Assembly (NCBI RefSeq): GCF_016745095.1 | Contig: NZ_CP067087.1 | Span: 1,972,501-2,036,500, forward strand | Length of the DNA stretch: 64,000 nt | Source of the DNA: Croceicoccus sp. YJ47 | GTDB lineage: Bacteria > Pseudomonadota > Alphaproteobacteria > Sphingomonadales > Sphingomonadaceae | Reading direction: 5' to 3' | Part shown: piece by piece, positions 45,655 through 53,763 of the stretch | Layout: the number at the start of each line of letters is the position of its first letter | How positions within the stretch are numbered: position 1 is the stretch's first letter | Notes under the pieces: model-generated | Database searches by the model: none | The model's input: the letters and a program-made list of their open reading frames with translations, nothing else | Told to the model about the DNA's origin: nothing | Program-made: the position numbers and the translations under genes

Positions 45655-46535
45655 GGCCGGTCGACCGTGATGATGAGGTCACGCAGCCAGGCCGCGCCGG
45701 CATCGCCGGGGGCGATATCGGCCAGCGTGCAGCTTGCATGCTCGACGCCGCCGACGCTCGCGACCGCGGCGAGCTGCTGCGCGTAAACGACGCGGCCGAT
45801 CGCATGGCGGCGCAAGGCATAGGCGCGCACCGCGCGTTCCGCTTGTTGCCTGACCAGCGCAGGATCGGGTCCGCGCGCGATCGTGAGGCGGACCTCGGCA
45901 TCATAGGGCACGATTGTCGCGCCGCGCACCGATACGACATCGGTGAGCTGCACCGCGTCGTCCTCGGCGAAAGCGGCGGCGACGTCGGCGACAATATCAC
46001 CGGGCACGTCGCCATCGCCGTCGCGGCCGAGCAGGATGATGTCGACGCGACCGCCGCCGCGATTGATCGCGGCAACGTCCTTCAGCGCCGGCGCGATCGC
46101 CAGCGCGCGCGAGCGATAGAAGCCGCCGGTGACGCCGGCATGGGGCAGAGCCTCGGGCGCAAGCTGGATGCGGGCGCGCAATTCGTCGTCGCTTTCCATG
46201 ATCGCCGGTTCGGTGGCGGTCGCGAGGGTAAGCGTGCGCCGCGAAACGCCGAGCAGCGCGCCGATCTGGTCGAGATTGCCGCCGCGGGCGTAGGCCAGCA
46301 TGGTCGAGCGTGCTGCATCGTCGATCGCGTGGCGGGTGAGCAGCTCGCGCCATGCCACGACTTGGAGCAGCTTGACCGCCGGGTCGCTATCGACCGGCGT
46401 GTCGAATTGCGGCCAGCGCGCCTGCAGATCGGCGATCACATCGCCGAGGATTGCCTCGAAATCCTGCGCCGCCAGCGTATCGGGCGCGGGCAGGGCGGAC
46501 AGGTCGAGCGCGTTTGAAGATGGCGAGGCGGGCAT
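45651..46535 (-). CDS. J: Baseplate protein J
   Basis: 294 residues. The gpJ/gp47-like fold is visible in DTLAAQDFEAILGDVIADLQ, DSDPAVKLLQVVAWRELLTR and NRGGGRVDIILLGRDGDGD. It joins the wedge to the fibre proteins. It is the first gene of the J-I-fibre operon, has no Shine-Dalgarno, and lies 59 bp from the centre of an Ogr-type dyad. GATAGCTGGCGGCT runs directly into its ATG. Confidence 0.9.
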   Translation of the reverse strand: MPASPSSNALDLSALPAPDTLAAQDFEAILGDVIADLQARWPQFDTPVDSDPAVKLLQVVAWRELLTRHAIDDAARSTMLAYARGGNLDQIGALLGVSRRTLTLATATEPAIMESDDELRARIQLAPEALPHAGVTGGFYRSRALAIAPALKDVAAINRGGGRVDIILLGRDGDGDVPGDIVADVAAAFAEDDAVQLTDVVSVRGATIVPYDAEVRLTIARGPDPALVRQQAERAVRAYALRRHAIGRVVYAQQLAAVASVGGVEHASCTLADIAPGDAGAAWLRDLIITVDRP

Positions 46536-46580
46536 AGCCGCCAGCTATCGCGCAGGGATGGCAAGGGCGGCGAGCGGGTG

Positions 46581-46607
46581 TTGTTGTAGGGGGGCGGTTT
46601 ACAACAG
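46581..46607 (-). promoter_or_regulatory. Ogr-type dyad upstream of the J-I-fibre operon
   Basis: TTGTTGTA-N11-TACAACAG, one mismatch from perfect, centred at 46594 and 59 bp before the J start. A -10-like GATAGCT (46543-46549, minus strand) sits between, so the transcript would start at or near the ATG. Confidence 0.75.
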
Positions 46608-46628
46608 AGGGATAATCAGAAACGGGGT

Positions 46629-47189
46629 CTACCCTTCGCTCGGAAAAACCTTTTTAGTTGGGCCTTGCTCCAGAGCATCAAATAGTGTGGCTATATGTTC
46701 CGGCTCGGGGAGATCAGATGTCGTTAAGACGTTTAGTCCAGCCTGAGAGGCATGTTTGATAAGATTCAGATCGTCAGAATACAATGTATCTGCTCTCTCA
46801 GCTACAGCTGTCCCAATTATCTGACGGTCGAATTTAACCTTTTGCCATGGTGCGCTTACGCCGGCTCGCTTGTCACCATCTTTGAGGGCGTGACGTGCCA
46901 ACATCGCAGTTTCAATAGCCGCTTGGGTTCCGAATGGACGAATTTTAAATCTCGCGGTGGAAGAGATTTGAGCGATCAATGCTGGACCATCGTCGGGAGC
47001 AATGACCAAAATTTCGGCCAGCGCTGGGGCGGGAACGATTATGGTGTCATCCGCTTTCAGGCAATCTAGGAACTTGTTGATTCGGCCTTCGCAGTTATTA
47101 ATTGGCCCCCCATTGTTACGGTCCTTGGGTGGACTTGCTTGAGGGTTAAGTAAAAGGATTAAAGCTGAGCTGTCGACCACAATAATCAC
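46629..47189 (-). CDS. PIN-domain protein of a two-gene module
   Basis: 186 residues from the GTG at 47189, overlapping the partner stop (GTGA). The PIN nuclease residues are all present: Asp6 (VVDSSAL), Glu59 (ALAEIL), Asp121 (KFDRQI) and Asp139/Asp140 (YSDDLNL). It is longer than VapC toxins, with an insertion after residue 18 and a C-terminal tail. It is presumably a Mg-dependent RNase. The region is AT-richer than its neighbours, which points to separate acquisition. It lies between the S gene and the J promoter, on the late-operon strand. Substrate unknown. Confidence 0.75.
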   Translation of the reverse strand: MIIVVDSSALILLLNPQASPPKDRNNGGPINNCEGRINKFLDCLKADDTIIVPAPALAEILVIAPDDGPALIAQISSTARFKIRPFGTQAAIETAMLARHALKDGDKRAGVSAPWQKVKFDRQIIGTAVAERADTLYSDDLNLIKHASQAGLNVLTTSDLPEPEHIATLFDALEQGPTKKVFPSEG

Positions 47190-47935
47190 TCAGATTCGTC
47201 CTCCTCGTTCCCCCGCAGTGCAAGCAATTGTTTAACTGCATCTGCGCTTCGCAATTGGCTGCCCAAAGTTTTACGAGCCTTGATAATTACGTCAGCTATT
47301 TTGTTCCCATCCAGACGTTCAAAACGGTCTACTTTGAAGTCGCTCATCTTCCAATCGCCATCTGGGAGGCGTTCGAATCGCCCATTTCCGTATAAGCGGA
47401 CAGGCTCACCGTATAAGAGGAGGGCAAGTTCTTTCGCTAGTTCACGCCTCATCGTGATACCCGCGTGTATGGTTTCGCCGTCCTGCAGAATCGCATGTGC
47501 AGAACTGTCCCGGCCTCCAATAGAGACGATCGTTCCGTCGAGGCTTGTATCCTCGCGAAAGGGTGGAAAATTTAAAGGCTTTTTTCGAGTCCTTCCGGCG
47601 AATGGAAGGACCACGATATCATCGCCACCGACAGTTAGCGTTGCGATTGCGTTGTCATTTGCCAGCAAATCCTCAAGCTGATCTTTCGCAGCTAGCGCAT
47701 CTTTAGGGGCGGTACCGATACGAACGCCGTGTAGGCGGGTTTCGACCTTCGGAGCATCAATGGGGTCAACGGCAGCGCGTAGTTTTGCACTTCCTTTTTC
47801 AATGCCAACGAAATGGGTATGCTCTTCGTGACCAAACATTCTAGCCAATGCGCTGAGATATGCCGCCAAACGTTGCATCGGCAGAGTTGCCGGATCGAAC
47901 GCATCAATACGGAAGACATATTGAACCGGATCCAA
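47186..47935 (-). CDS. Partner of the PIN-domain protein, unknown family
   Basis: 249 residues from the TTG at 47935, chosen because AAGGAGG lies 6 bp before it and the protein begins at the conserved-looking DPVQYVFRIDAFDPATLPMQ. Proteins that read like this (MQRLAAYLSALARMFGHEEH then FVGIEKGSAKLRAAV) occur next to PIN-domain genes in other bacteria as far as I recall, but no function is known to me. The centre is beta-rich (DDIVVLPFAG), and a second half has YGEPVRLYGNGRFER. It could be the neutralising or targeting partner. A longer open frame to 48088 has no ribosome site. Confidence 0.65.
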   Translation of the reverse strand: MDPVQYVFRIDAFDPATLPMQRLAAYLSALARMFGHEEHTHFVGIEKGSAKLRAAVDPIDAPKVETRLHGVRIGTAPKDALAAKDQLEDLLANDNAIATLTVGGDDIVVLPFAGRTRKKPLNFPPFREDTSLDGTIVSIGGRDSSAHAILQDGETIHAGITMRRELAKELALLLYGEPVRLYGNGRFERLPDGDWKMSDFKVDRFERLDGNKIADVIIKARKTLGSQLRSADAVKQLLALRGNEEDESE

Positions 47936-48110
47936 GGCTGCCTCCTTCCGTTTCAATGGGCAACGGTCTGCCATGGTGCATGCAGATGCATGATTGAACA
48001 CGCATGGGAATAACCCCCTATAACGAGACTCGTATATCTTAAAAGATATGTTGTGAATTTTTGGTTCCCGAGCTTCCCGTGAGCCCAAGTAGCGTGCGCT
48101 GACCGAATCG
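47936..48110 (-). promoter_or_regulatory. AT-rich leader of the PIN module
   Basis: A 175-bp gap, distinctly AT-rich (TATCTTAAAAGATATG at 48033-48048), precedes the module and follows the end of S. It holds an AAAGATATG-like -10 candidate on the minus strand and may give the module its own promoter, separate from late control. A short inverted repeat ATCTT-AAAGAT is included. Confidence 0.4.
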
Positions 48111-48575
48111 TTATCGATCGAGCCATTCGAGCAGTTCGTCGGTCATGCCGTCGATGTCATCGCGTGCAAACCCGAGCAGCCGTCGCCGGGGATAGCGGGC
48201 GCGAATCGTATCGCCGGCCTTCGTTTTGCCGACATAGCTTTCGCGCCCGAAATGATGGTCGCTGGCGATCCGGTTTGAGCCGGCCCGGAAGCGAAGCTCG
48301 ACGCCTTCGTCGGACGGTTTGATCGTCAGGTGCCGGGCATAGCGCAGCCGCCGGAACATCTTGCGTCGGCGCAGGCGTTTGTCGCCGCGATCCTTGCGCG
48401 GTTCCATGGCACCGCCATCCGGTTCCTCGTTCGCGGCCATGCGGGCAAGGTTCGATCGACGCAGCTGCTGCCCGATCTTACGCGCGACGAGCCGTCGACG
48501 CGCCGGCGAGATGTCGGCCAGCATGTCATCGAAGAAGCGGCCGAGGTCATCCAGGCCGTGGCCGGCGTCGGTCAC
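48111..48575 (-). CDS. S: Tail completion protein S
   Basis: 154 residues, the P2 gpS-type virion morphogenesis protein: LGRFFDDMLADISPARRRLV then ARKIGQQLRRSN and the end ARYPRRRLLGFARDDIDGMT. It is needed for tail assembly in P2. It is the last late gene of the O-to-S operon, ahead of the accessory PIN module. The start overlaps the R stop by 4 bp. Confidence 0.88.
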   Translation of the reverse strand: MTDAGHGLDDLGRFFDDMLADISPARRRLVARKIGQQLRRSNLARMAANEEPDGGAMEPRKDRGDKRLRRRKMFRRLRYARHLTIKPSDEGVELRFRAGSNRIASDHHFGRESYVGKTKAGDTIRARYPRRRLLGFARDDIDGMTDELLEWLDR

Positions 48576-49054
48576 GGCAACAGACCTGCGCCGCCGAGGG
48601 TGATGGCATCGAGCGAGGTTTCGGGCGGCACGCCTTCGAAGGGCGGGTCGATATCGGGTTCATCGCGATAGGACATGGTGCCATCGGCGGCGATGTCGAC
48701 CGCCTCGTCGAGCGCGATCGTGATGGCGATGTCCGCCTTGTCGTCGTCGAGGATATCGACCTCGAAGCTGAAAGCTTCATCGCCGGCGGTGTGGTTCTGC
48801 AGGCGTTCTGGCTGTGCGGCGCGGATCCATTCCAGCACGGTGGCGGCGAGGCGGTTCGGATCGCCGGCGAAGTCGAGCAGCACGACGTTCAAGGTGTAGC
48901 GCCATTCGAAGCCGGTTGCCCGGTTCGTTCCGCCCGGCCCCGCGCGTGCGGCAATGCGGCCCTTATCGATATAGATCGACAGCGCCTGCGGATCGCGGGT
49001 CAGATCGGGAAAGGCGGCGGTGAGGGCCGCGCGCAGGGCGTCGTGCTTGCGCAT
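48572..49054 (-). CDS. R: Tail completion protein R
   Basis: 160 residues. MRKHDALRAALTAAFPDLTR then DPQALSIYIDKGRIAARAG is typical for P2 gpR, and the acidic C-terminus (EAVDIAADGTMSYRDEPD) fits. It completes the tail with S. It is preceded by the nuclease gene, 3 bp away. Confidence 0.88.
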   Translation of the reverse strand: MRKHDALRAALTAAFPDLTRDPQALSIYIDKGRIAARAGPGGTNRATGFEWRYTLNVVLLDFAGDPNRLAATVLEWIRAAQPERLQNHTAGDEAFSFEVDILDDDKADIAITIALDEAVDIAADGTMSYRDEPDIDPPFEGVPPETSLDAITLGGAGLLP

Positions 49055-49057
49055 GGC

Positions 49058-49423
49058 TCAGCGATACTCGCGTGCCAGGCCGATGGAGATGAGATAGGCA
49101 CCGGCGTCCTGACCATTCACCGAAAGATGCGCCAGCGTCCGGCCATAAAAATCACGGCCGTCGCGATGAACCAGAACCGGGCCGGTGCTCAAGAAATCCG
49201 CCAGTGCATCGCGGCTTTCCTGCGCCAGGGCGTCATCGCACCAATCGCGCGGTTTCGGCCGCCGACATCGCGGTGATCCCTTCAATTCCGGTGCCTCGAT
49301 CTCGAGCAGCCGAATCCGCTCGTCGCCGCAGCGAATGGTGTCGCCGTCATGAACGGACATTTGCTGGCAGACCTCACCGGGGGCGGAGGCGAGCAACAGG
49401 AACGGGGCCAAAATCTCAATCAT
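49058..49423 (-). CDS. Thermonuclease-like (SNase) domain protein
   Basis: 121 residues with an N-terminal hydrophobic segment (MIEILAPFLLLASAPG), probably a signal peptide. The SNase core shows HDGDTIRC (Asp26), RIRLLEIEAPEL (Arg38, Glu43 where the staphylococcal enzyme has Asp40, Glu46) and FYGRTLA (Arg95, equivalent to Arg87). So the active site is near-complete with one substitution. It lies inside the lysis block, between Rz and R, an unusual place; it may degrade host DNA at lysis, which is inference. Overlaps Rz by 4 bp. Confidence 0.82.
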   Translation of the reverse strand: MIEILAPFLLLASAPGEVCQQMSVHDGDTIRCGDERIRLLEIEAPELKGSPRCRRPKPRDWCDDALAQESRDALADFLSTGPVLVHRDGRDFYGRTLAHLSVNGQDAGAYLISIGLAREYR

Positions 49424-50010
49424 CGCATGACCTTAGCACTTGATGCCTCGATCGCCAGTGCCCAGTCGTGGGCTGCCTCGGCGCGCAGCGTGTTCGACGT
49501 GCAGATCCGCACGTCGGCCGCGCTTACGACCACCATGTCTCCATCAGATTTGTGATCGGGCGCATCCAGCTCGGCCGGTCGACCGGCTGCTTCAGCGTGT
49601 CCGGCGCCGCGATCGCCGGCGGGGGTAAAGGTTCCGCCGGGTGGACAATCAGCGGTTTTGGCCCGCACGCGGTGAGCAGCAATGTAGCGATCGGCAGCAG
49701 CCATGGCTTCCGGGGTCTGGGCATCGGCATTGTCATCGATCCTTTGGGCGAGTTGTCGATAGGCAGCTTCGGCGCGGGCGTGATCCTTCCGCGCGCGGGC
49801 ATTGGCCGCGTCCTGAGCAGCCGCAACGGCCTTTAGCTCTTGCGCAAGGCGCACCGCCTTCGGCCGCCATCCTTCGACGGCGATCGGGCCGATGCGCATG
49901 CCGCCCAGCTGCACGCTTTGGAACGCGGCGATGAAGATTGCGATGGCCAGCAGCAGGCCGGTCAGGCCGACGCGGGCCACGATACGGGCGAGGAGGGGCG
50001 GCAGCGTCAT
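49420..50010 (-). CDS. Inner-membrane spanin (Rz-like)
   Basis: 196 residues from the ATG at 50010 (ATGA overlap with the endolysin). An N-terminal membrane segment (VGLTGLLLAIAIFIAAFQSV) is followed by a coiled-coil region (LAQELKAVAAAQDAANARAR then KDHARAEAAYRQLAQR). That is the i-spanin layout. The Rz1 gene is embedded within it in another frame. The C-terminal region after about residue 120 is longer than in lambda Rz. Confidence 0.8.
   Translation of the reverse strand: MTLPPLLARIVARVGLTGLLLAIAIFIAAFQSVQLGGMRIGPIAVEGWRPKAVRLAQELKAVAAAQDAANARARKDHARAEAAYRQLAQRIDDNADAQTPEAMAAADRYIAAHRVRAKTADCPPGGTFTPAGDRGAGHAEAAGRPAELDAPDHKSDGDMVVVSAADVRICTSNTLRAEAAHDWALAIEASSAKVMR
49524..49736 (-). CDS. 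Outer-membrane spanin lipoprotein (Rz1-like), embedded in Rz
   Basis: 70 residues from the ATG at 49736, in a different frame inside the Rz-like gene. A basic N-terminus and hydrophobic stretch end in the lipobox LLTAC (KPWLLPIATLLLTACGPKPL). The mature part is Pro-rich (PAEPLPPPAIAAPD), as in Rz1 lipoproteins. An embedded Rz1 is the lambda arrangement; P2 LysB/LysC overlap too. Confidence 0.85.
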   Translation of the reverse strand: MTMPMPRPRKPWLLPIATLLLTACGPKPLIVHPAEPLPPPAIAAPDTLKQPVDRPSWMRPITNLMETWWS

Positions 50011-50459
50011 GCGACCAGCCCCTTCCAATATTTGCGGCGGGTATAGGTCAGCACCGAATGACGGGCGCGATCGGGGCGGTAGCTGCAATGGATCCAGCCC
50101 GAGTTCGGATCGCCGCGCACGTAATTTTCGAGGATGAGCTGATCGAAGCGCAGATTGTCGCGGATCCATGTCGCGACGGCGAGGTTGGAGACGCCGGCGA
50201 TCTCGAAGTCGGCGGCCTGCCCCTTGCAATGTTGCGAGCGGGCCGATGAGCCTACGGCGCGGCTCAGCGCGGGGGTGCGATAGCCGCTGGTAATGCGAAC
50301 GGGGCGGCTGAACTGTTCGCGCACGGGCTCGAGCACGGCGCGGCACAAATGCCCCATCGCCTCGATATGATCGAGGGTCGGGCCGTTGGCGATGCCGAGG
50401 CGGCGCGCGGTGGCGCTGTTGGTGAATTCGGCGAGGCTGAAATGCGGCGACAGTTTCAT
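50007..50459 (-). CDS. Endolysin, peptidase M15A family
   Basis: 150 residues. The zinc site is complete: His77 (SQHCKG), Asp84 (AADFEI) and His124 (GWIHCSY), with the substrate loop TSGYRTPALSRAVGSSA. It should cleave peptidoglycan cross-links (L-Ala-D-Glu or D-Ala bonds). P2 itself uses a different lysozyme (gpK), so this is a replaced module. It overlaps Rz by 4 bp and starts 3 bp after the holin-like gene. Confidence 0.9.
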   Translation of the reverse strand: MKLSPHFSLAEFTNSATARRLGIANGPTLDHIEAMGHLCRAVLEPVREQFSRPVRITSGYRTPALSRAVGSSARSQHCKGQAADFEIAGVSNLAVATWIRDNLRFDQLILENYVRGDPNSGWIHCSYRPDRARHSVLTYTRRKYWKGLVA

Positions 50460-50462
50460 GGG

Positions 50463-50882
50463 TCAGGCCTCCTGTTCCGACGGTTCGGCGGTCTCGGTGA
50501 AGGTGTAGGGCGGCACACCCGCTTCGCGCGCCTCGCGAAGGATGCCGGGGAACTCTTCACCAAGCAGCACCTGGACATGCGCCAGCTCGGGCGCGCCGGG
50601 TTCGTCGCGGGCAATCTTCGACACGAGCAAATGAATGGCGGTGCGCTGTCGGCCGACAGTGTCCATGACCTGTTGCAGCCGGTCGCCCATGCGCGCGACC
50701 TCCGCCTCGAGCACGCGGATCCGGCTGTCGCGCATTTCCTCGAACGCCTTTTCGCGCGCGTCGAGCTCGGCGCCGCGCTTGTCAATGCGGCCCGTCAGCT
50801 GTTTCCAGGCAAAGCGCAGACCGCCGCCGATCAGGCCGAGGACTGAAATGGCGGTGAAGCCGGTGTAGAATTCTTCGGTCAT
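50463..50882 (-). CDS. Holin-like or spanin-associated single-span protein
   Basis: 139 residues with one N-terminal membrane segment (TGFTAISVLGLIGGGLRFAW) and a long coiled-coil region (KRGAELDAREKAFEEMRDSR). Its place directly before the endolysin suggests a holin (P2 gpY position), though with a single span and coiled coil it does not match P2 Y. The role is inferred from position. Confidence 0.55.
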   Translation of the reverse strand: MTEEFYTGFTAISVLGLIGGGLRFAWKQLTGRIDKRGAELDAREKAFEEMRDSRIRVLEAEVARMGDRLQQVMDTVGRQRTAIHLLVSKIARDEPGAPELAHVQVLLGEEFPGILREAREAGVPPYTFTETAEPSEQEA

Positions 50883-50889
50883 CGTTCGG

Positions 50890-51096
50890 TCAATCCCAAA
50901 GCTGGACGAGTTTGATGGTGGGTGCGGTGGCGGGCGGCGTGTCGGGCAGGTCGATCGGCGTGCCCGACGGCAGCACCGGGCCGAGCGCGGCGAGATCGGG
51001 ATTGCGGGCCAGTACGGCGCTCACCGAACGTTCGCTGCCGAGCTCTCGCCAGCAGACGAGGTCGACCGTGTCGCCCTGGATGGAATGGACCCGCAT
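50890..51096 (-). CDS. X: Tail protein X
   Basis: 68 residues, the P2 gpX LysM-like tail protein: RVHSIQGDTVDLVCWRELGS, then VLARNPDLAALGPVLPSGTP. It sits between L and the holin-like gene as in P2. Its single-base overlap with L keeps translation linked. Confidence 0.9.
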   Translation of the reverse strand: MRVHSIQGDTVDLVCWRELGSERSVSAVLARNPDLAALGPVLPSGTPIDLPDTPPATAPTIKLVQLWD

Positions 51097-51581
51097 CAGA
51101 TCAGCTCGACCGCAGTGCGTGTAACGCCGAGGATGTCGCGGATCGCGTGTGTGGCGTTGCGGCGCAGCTCGTCGGCAGCGGTCGCTTCCTCATCGATGCG
51201 GCTGCGGCCGTCTACCGTGGCGCTGACATCGTGATGGGTTTCGGCAAGGTCGGCGGCCGCCATGCAGAACACCGCGCGGCGATAGAGCAGGACCGATGCC
51301 GATTCGCCGTCGATCGTTTCGGCCGGAATTGCGGCAAGCGACGGCGCGCCGGCCAGCACATGCGCGAGCTTCCATACGCGCAATTCGCGGCGGACATGGA
51401 CCATCGCGCCGCGCAGGGCATCGCGCACCCGCTCCTCCGCGATGGAGCTGCGTCCGATTTTCATGGCGTCGCGAAAGCTCGCGATTGACACGCCCGGCCA
51501 GAAGACATCGCCGGCCACGATGTCGGTTTCCGGCGGTGGGGCCGTTTCGGATGGCGGGCGGGCGACGAAGCCGGACATCAT
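51096..51581 (-). CDS. L: Head completion protein L
   Basis: 161 residues. VFWPGVSIASFRDAMKIGRS and AAMVHVRRELRVWKLAHVLA-like stretches with RRAVFCMAAADLAETHHDVS match P2 gpL. AAGGAG precedes two adjacent ATGs (51581, 51578); either may be used. It seals the filled head. Confidence 0.88.
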   Translation of the reverse strand: MMSGFVARPPSETAPPPETDIVAGDVFWPGVSIASFRDAMKIGRSSIAEERVRDALRGAMVHVRRELRVWKLAHVLAGAPSLAAIPAETIDGESASVLLYRRAVFCMAAADLAETHHDVSATVDGRSRIDEEATAADELRRNATHAIRDILGVTRTAVELI

Positions 51582-51720
51582 GCTCCTTTCGAGCGATCAA
51601 AGTTTTCGGGGGTGGGGAAGCGCGAGAGGATGCGGTTTGGCAGGCAAGCCTGCTCCGTCCTTCGTCTTCCGCCCCCGAGCGCCGTGGGGCGAGGTCGTTG
51701 CGGCCGGTCGACCGCGAAAT

Positions 51721-52488
51721 TCAGTCGTTGTTCGCGTCGGCCAGTTTGTTGGCCTCGCGCGTTCGTTGTTCGATCAGTTTCTTCACGCCCGACTTGTCAT
51801 CGAGCGCGAGAGCGCGGTGCGCATGGCGTAGCGCGAATTCGAGTGCGGCTTTCTTGCCGCCGGCGGGGCCATCGCCCGAGCGTTCGCCAGCCTCGGCAAC
51901 GTCGGCGCTACGTAGCGTCGCGATCGCGATTGCCTTGTGCAGCTTGGCGCGGGCCTGGTCGGGCATGTCCTCGTGTTCGGTCAGCTCGGCGATCTCGAGG
52001 AGGGGGCGCGTATCGATATGGTCCGCGCCGCTGCCCATCGCGCGAAGGGCAGTCTCGGCAAATTCCTCGGCGATCATGCAGCCGAGCGTGCGTTCGAAGC
52101 GCGAGGGCAGTTCCATGCCGTGGCGCAGGACACAGCGCGCACGGGGCAGGGCGCGGGCCTCGTCGGCGGTGTCGATCGCCCAGATCATCGTCTGCACCAG
52201 GATCCGATCACTTTGCACCATCTGGCCCTTGTCCTCGGCCTCGCGCGCGGCGGCGAGCACGCCTTCGGCCCAGTCGTCATATTTCGGCAGCAGCTCGGCC
52301 TTGCGGGCGATTTTGGCCTCGATCGATTGCATATCCTTCAGCCCGCGCAGATCTTCGCCCAGCTCGGCAAGCCGGATCTGGTAATCGCTCTCGGCGCGAT
52401 CGGCGCGGCGCGGCGCGGCCTTGGCGGCGGGGGCTGCACGCTTTTGCGCCATGGTCCGGGCGCGGTGTCGCATCGCGAGGCTGGTCAT
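51721..52488 (-). CDS. M: Small terminase subunit M (endonuclease)
   Basis: 255 residues, the P2 gpM family: RRADRAESDYQIRLAELGED, LKDMQSIEAKIARKAELLPK, then LVQTMIWAIDTADEARAL. It recognises and cuts cos in P2-like phages. A 139-bp gap separates it from L with nothing recognised in it. Confidence 0.88.
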   Translation of the reverse strand: MTSLAMRHRARTMAQKRAAPAAKAAPRRADRAESDYQIRLAELGEDLRGLKDMQSIEAKIARKAELLPKYDDWAEGVLAAAREAEDKGQMVQSDRILVQTMIWAIDTADEARALPRARCVLRHGMELPSRFERTLGCMIAEEFAETALRAMGSGADHIDTRPLLEIAELTEHEDMPDQARAKLHKAIAIATLRSADVAEAGERSGDGPAGGKKAALEFALRHAHRALALDDKSGVKKLIEQRTREANKLADANND

Positions 52489-52559
52489 CGAAGGGCGGTC
52501 CTGTTGGAAAGGGTGGCCCGGCCCGGATCAAGGCCGGGCCGGGGTGTCAGCGGTTGGGG

Positions 52560-53678
52560 TTATGCAGGGTCGGGGCGGGCCGGGGCGGCGCCGATGACGA
52601 TATTCTCGACCAGCACGGCGAGCTCGTAATCTTCGACGACGTAATCCTCGTTCACGCTTTCGTAGTTGGCGATGCGATCATATTCGCTCTCGTCCCTCAG
52701 CTGCCGACGGCGCGTGCCTTCCTGGAAGTAGATGGAAAGGTTATCGAGCCGGGTGATGAGGATGCCATCGGCCGGGAAGAACGGCACGCGCACGGCGGGA
52801 AGTCCGCCGATCTGCTTGTTCGACCGGATGATGCGATCGGCGGCCTCGACCTCGGTCGCGGTGGCGCCGGCGTTCTGGACGATGTTGAAATATTTGTCGT
52901 CGACCAGGTCATGGTAAGCGATGACGACGAGATCGGTGTCGCCGCGGTGCCATTCGGGCAGCAGCCGCTTCGCATCGAGAACCAGCGCGTCGAGCGAGGA
53001 ATAATCCGCCGCCGCGTCGACCGCATTGTCGAGGCTGGAATCATAAAGCTCCGCGCCTGCCTTGACGTAGATCGCCTTCGTCGCGTCGTCATCGGTGCCG
53101 TCGCTGTGCACGGAAAGCGAGCCGTCCAACAGGACCATTTCGGGCGCGCGGGTGCGGATCTTGTGGAGCCAGCCCTCGTTGACGTCCTGAAGCATCGGGA
53201 AGGCCGCGCGATCGGTCTCGACGGCGGCATGGGTGCCGTGCCAACCGATCATGATCCGGTCGCGACCCTGCTGTTTCAGGATCGCGTCGCGCAGTTTCGT
53301 TTCGAAGTCGGGGCGGTGGCGCCATGCGTCCATTGCGGCATAGCTGCGCGCCCAGTCGAAATTGGTCTGGCGGCAATGGTAGTTGTTCCGCTCCTCATTG
53401 CCGGTCGGATCGGTGGGGTTGCGGCGATTGCCGCCGGCGGTGTTGGTGCGCCCGGCGATGGTGCGCGTCGCCTCGAGTCCGATGGTCTGGCCCACCTGCT
53501 GGGTGACCGGCACCATGTTGATCGCGCTCAGGAACTCGGACGATTCCTTCATCCGCTCCTCGAGCTTTTGCTCGATCGATGGATCGACGGAGAAGCGGAC
53601 GGTGGCGTCGGGTACCGAGTTCAGCAGCGCGATCTGGCTGACATAGGCGGAAAAGAGGGCACGGGTTTCGTTGCGCAT
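52560..53678 (-). CDS. N: Major capsid protein N
   Basis: 372 residues, close to P2 gpN (357). MRNETRALFSAYVSQIALLN opens it, and IGWHGTHAAVETDRAAFPML, DVNEGWLHKIRTRAPE and ITRLDNLSIYFQEGTRRRQL are family stretches. The mature shell subunit after cleavage by the O protease. The 85-bp gap upstream has a half-match to the Ogr dyad (TTTACA at 53715-53720) without its partner arm. Confidence 0.93.
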   Translation of the reverse strand: MRNETRALFSAYVSQIALLNSVPDATVRFSVDPSIEQKLEERMKESSEFLSAINMVPVTQQVGQTIGLEATRTIAGRTNTAGGNRRNPTDPTGNEERNNYHCRQTNFDWARSYAAMDAWRHRPDFETKLRDAILKQQGRDRIMIGWHGTHAAVETDRAAFPMLQDVNEGWLHKIRTRAPEMVLLDGSLSVHSDGTDDDATKAIYVKAGAELYDSSLDNAVDAAADYSSLDALVLDAKRLLPEWHRGDTDLVVIAYHDLVDDKYFNIVQNAGATATEVEAADRIIRSNKQIGGLPAVRVPFFPADGILITRLDNLSIYFQEGTRRRQLRDESEYDRIANYESVNEDYVVEDYELAVLVENIVIGAAPARPDPA

Positions 53679-53763
53679 GGGGCGGTCCTGTCGGGAGAGA
53701 AAGGCGGGGGGCGGTTTACAGGCGGGGCAGTTCAGTTGACGGGGCGAGTGTTCCGGTTGACGA

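Noticed and set aside
53700-53730. Fourth Ogr dyad before the capsid gene N
   Set aside because: Only the right half (GGCGGTTTACA) matches; the left arm is missing and the centre is 33 bp from the start, unlike the others.
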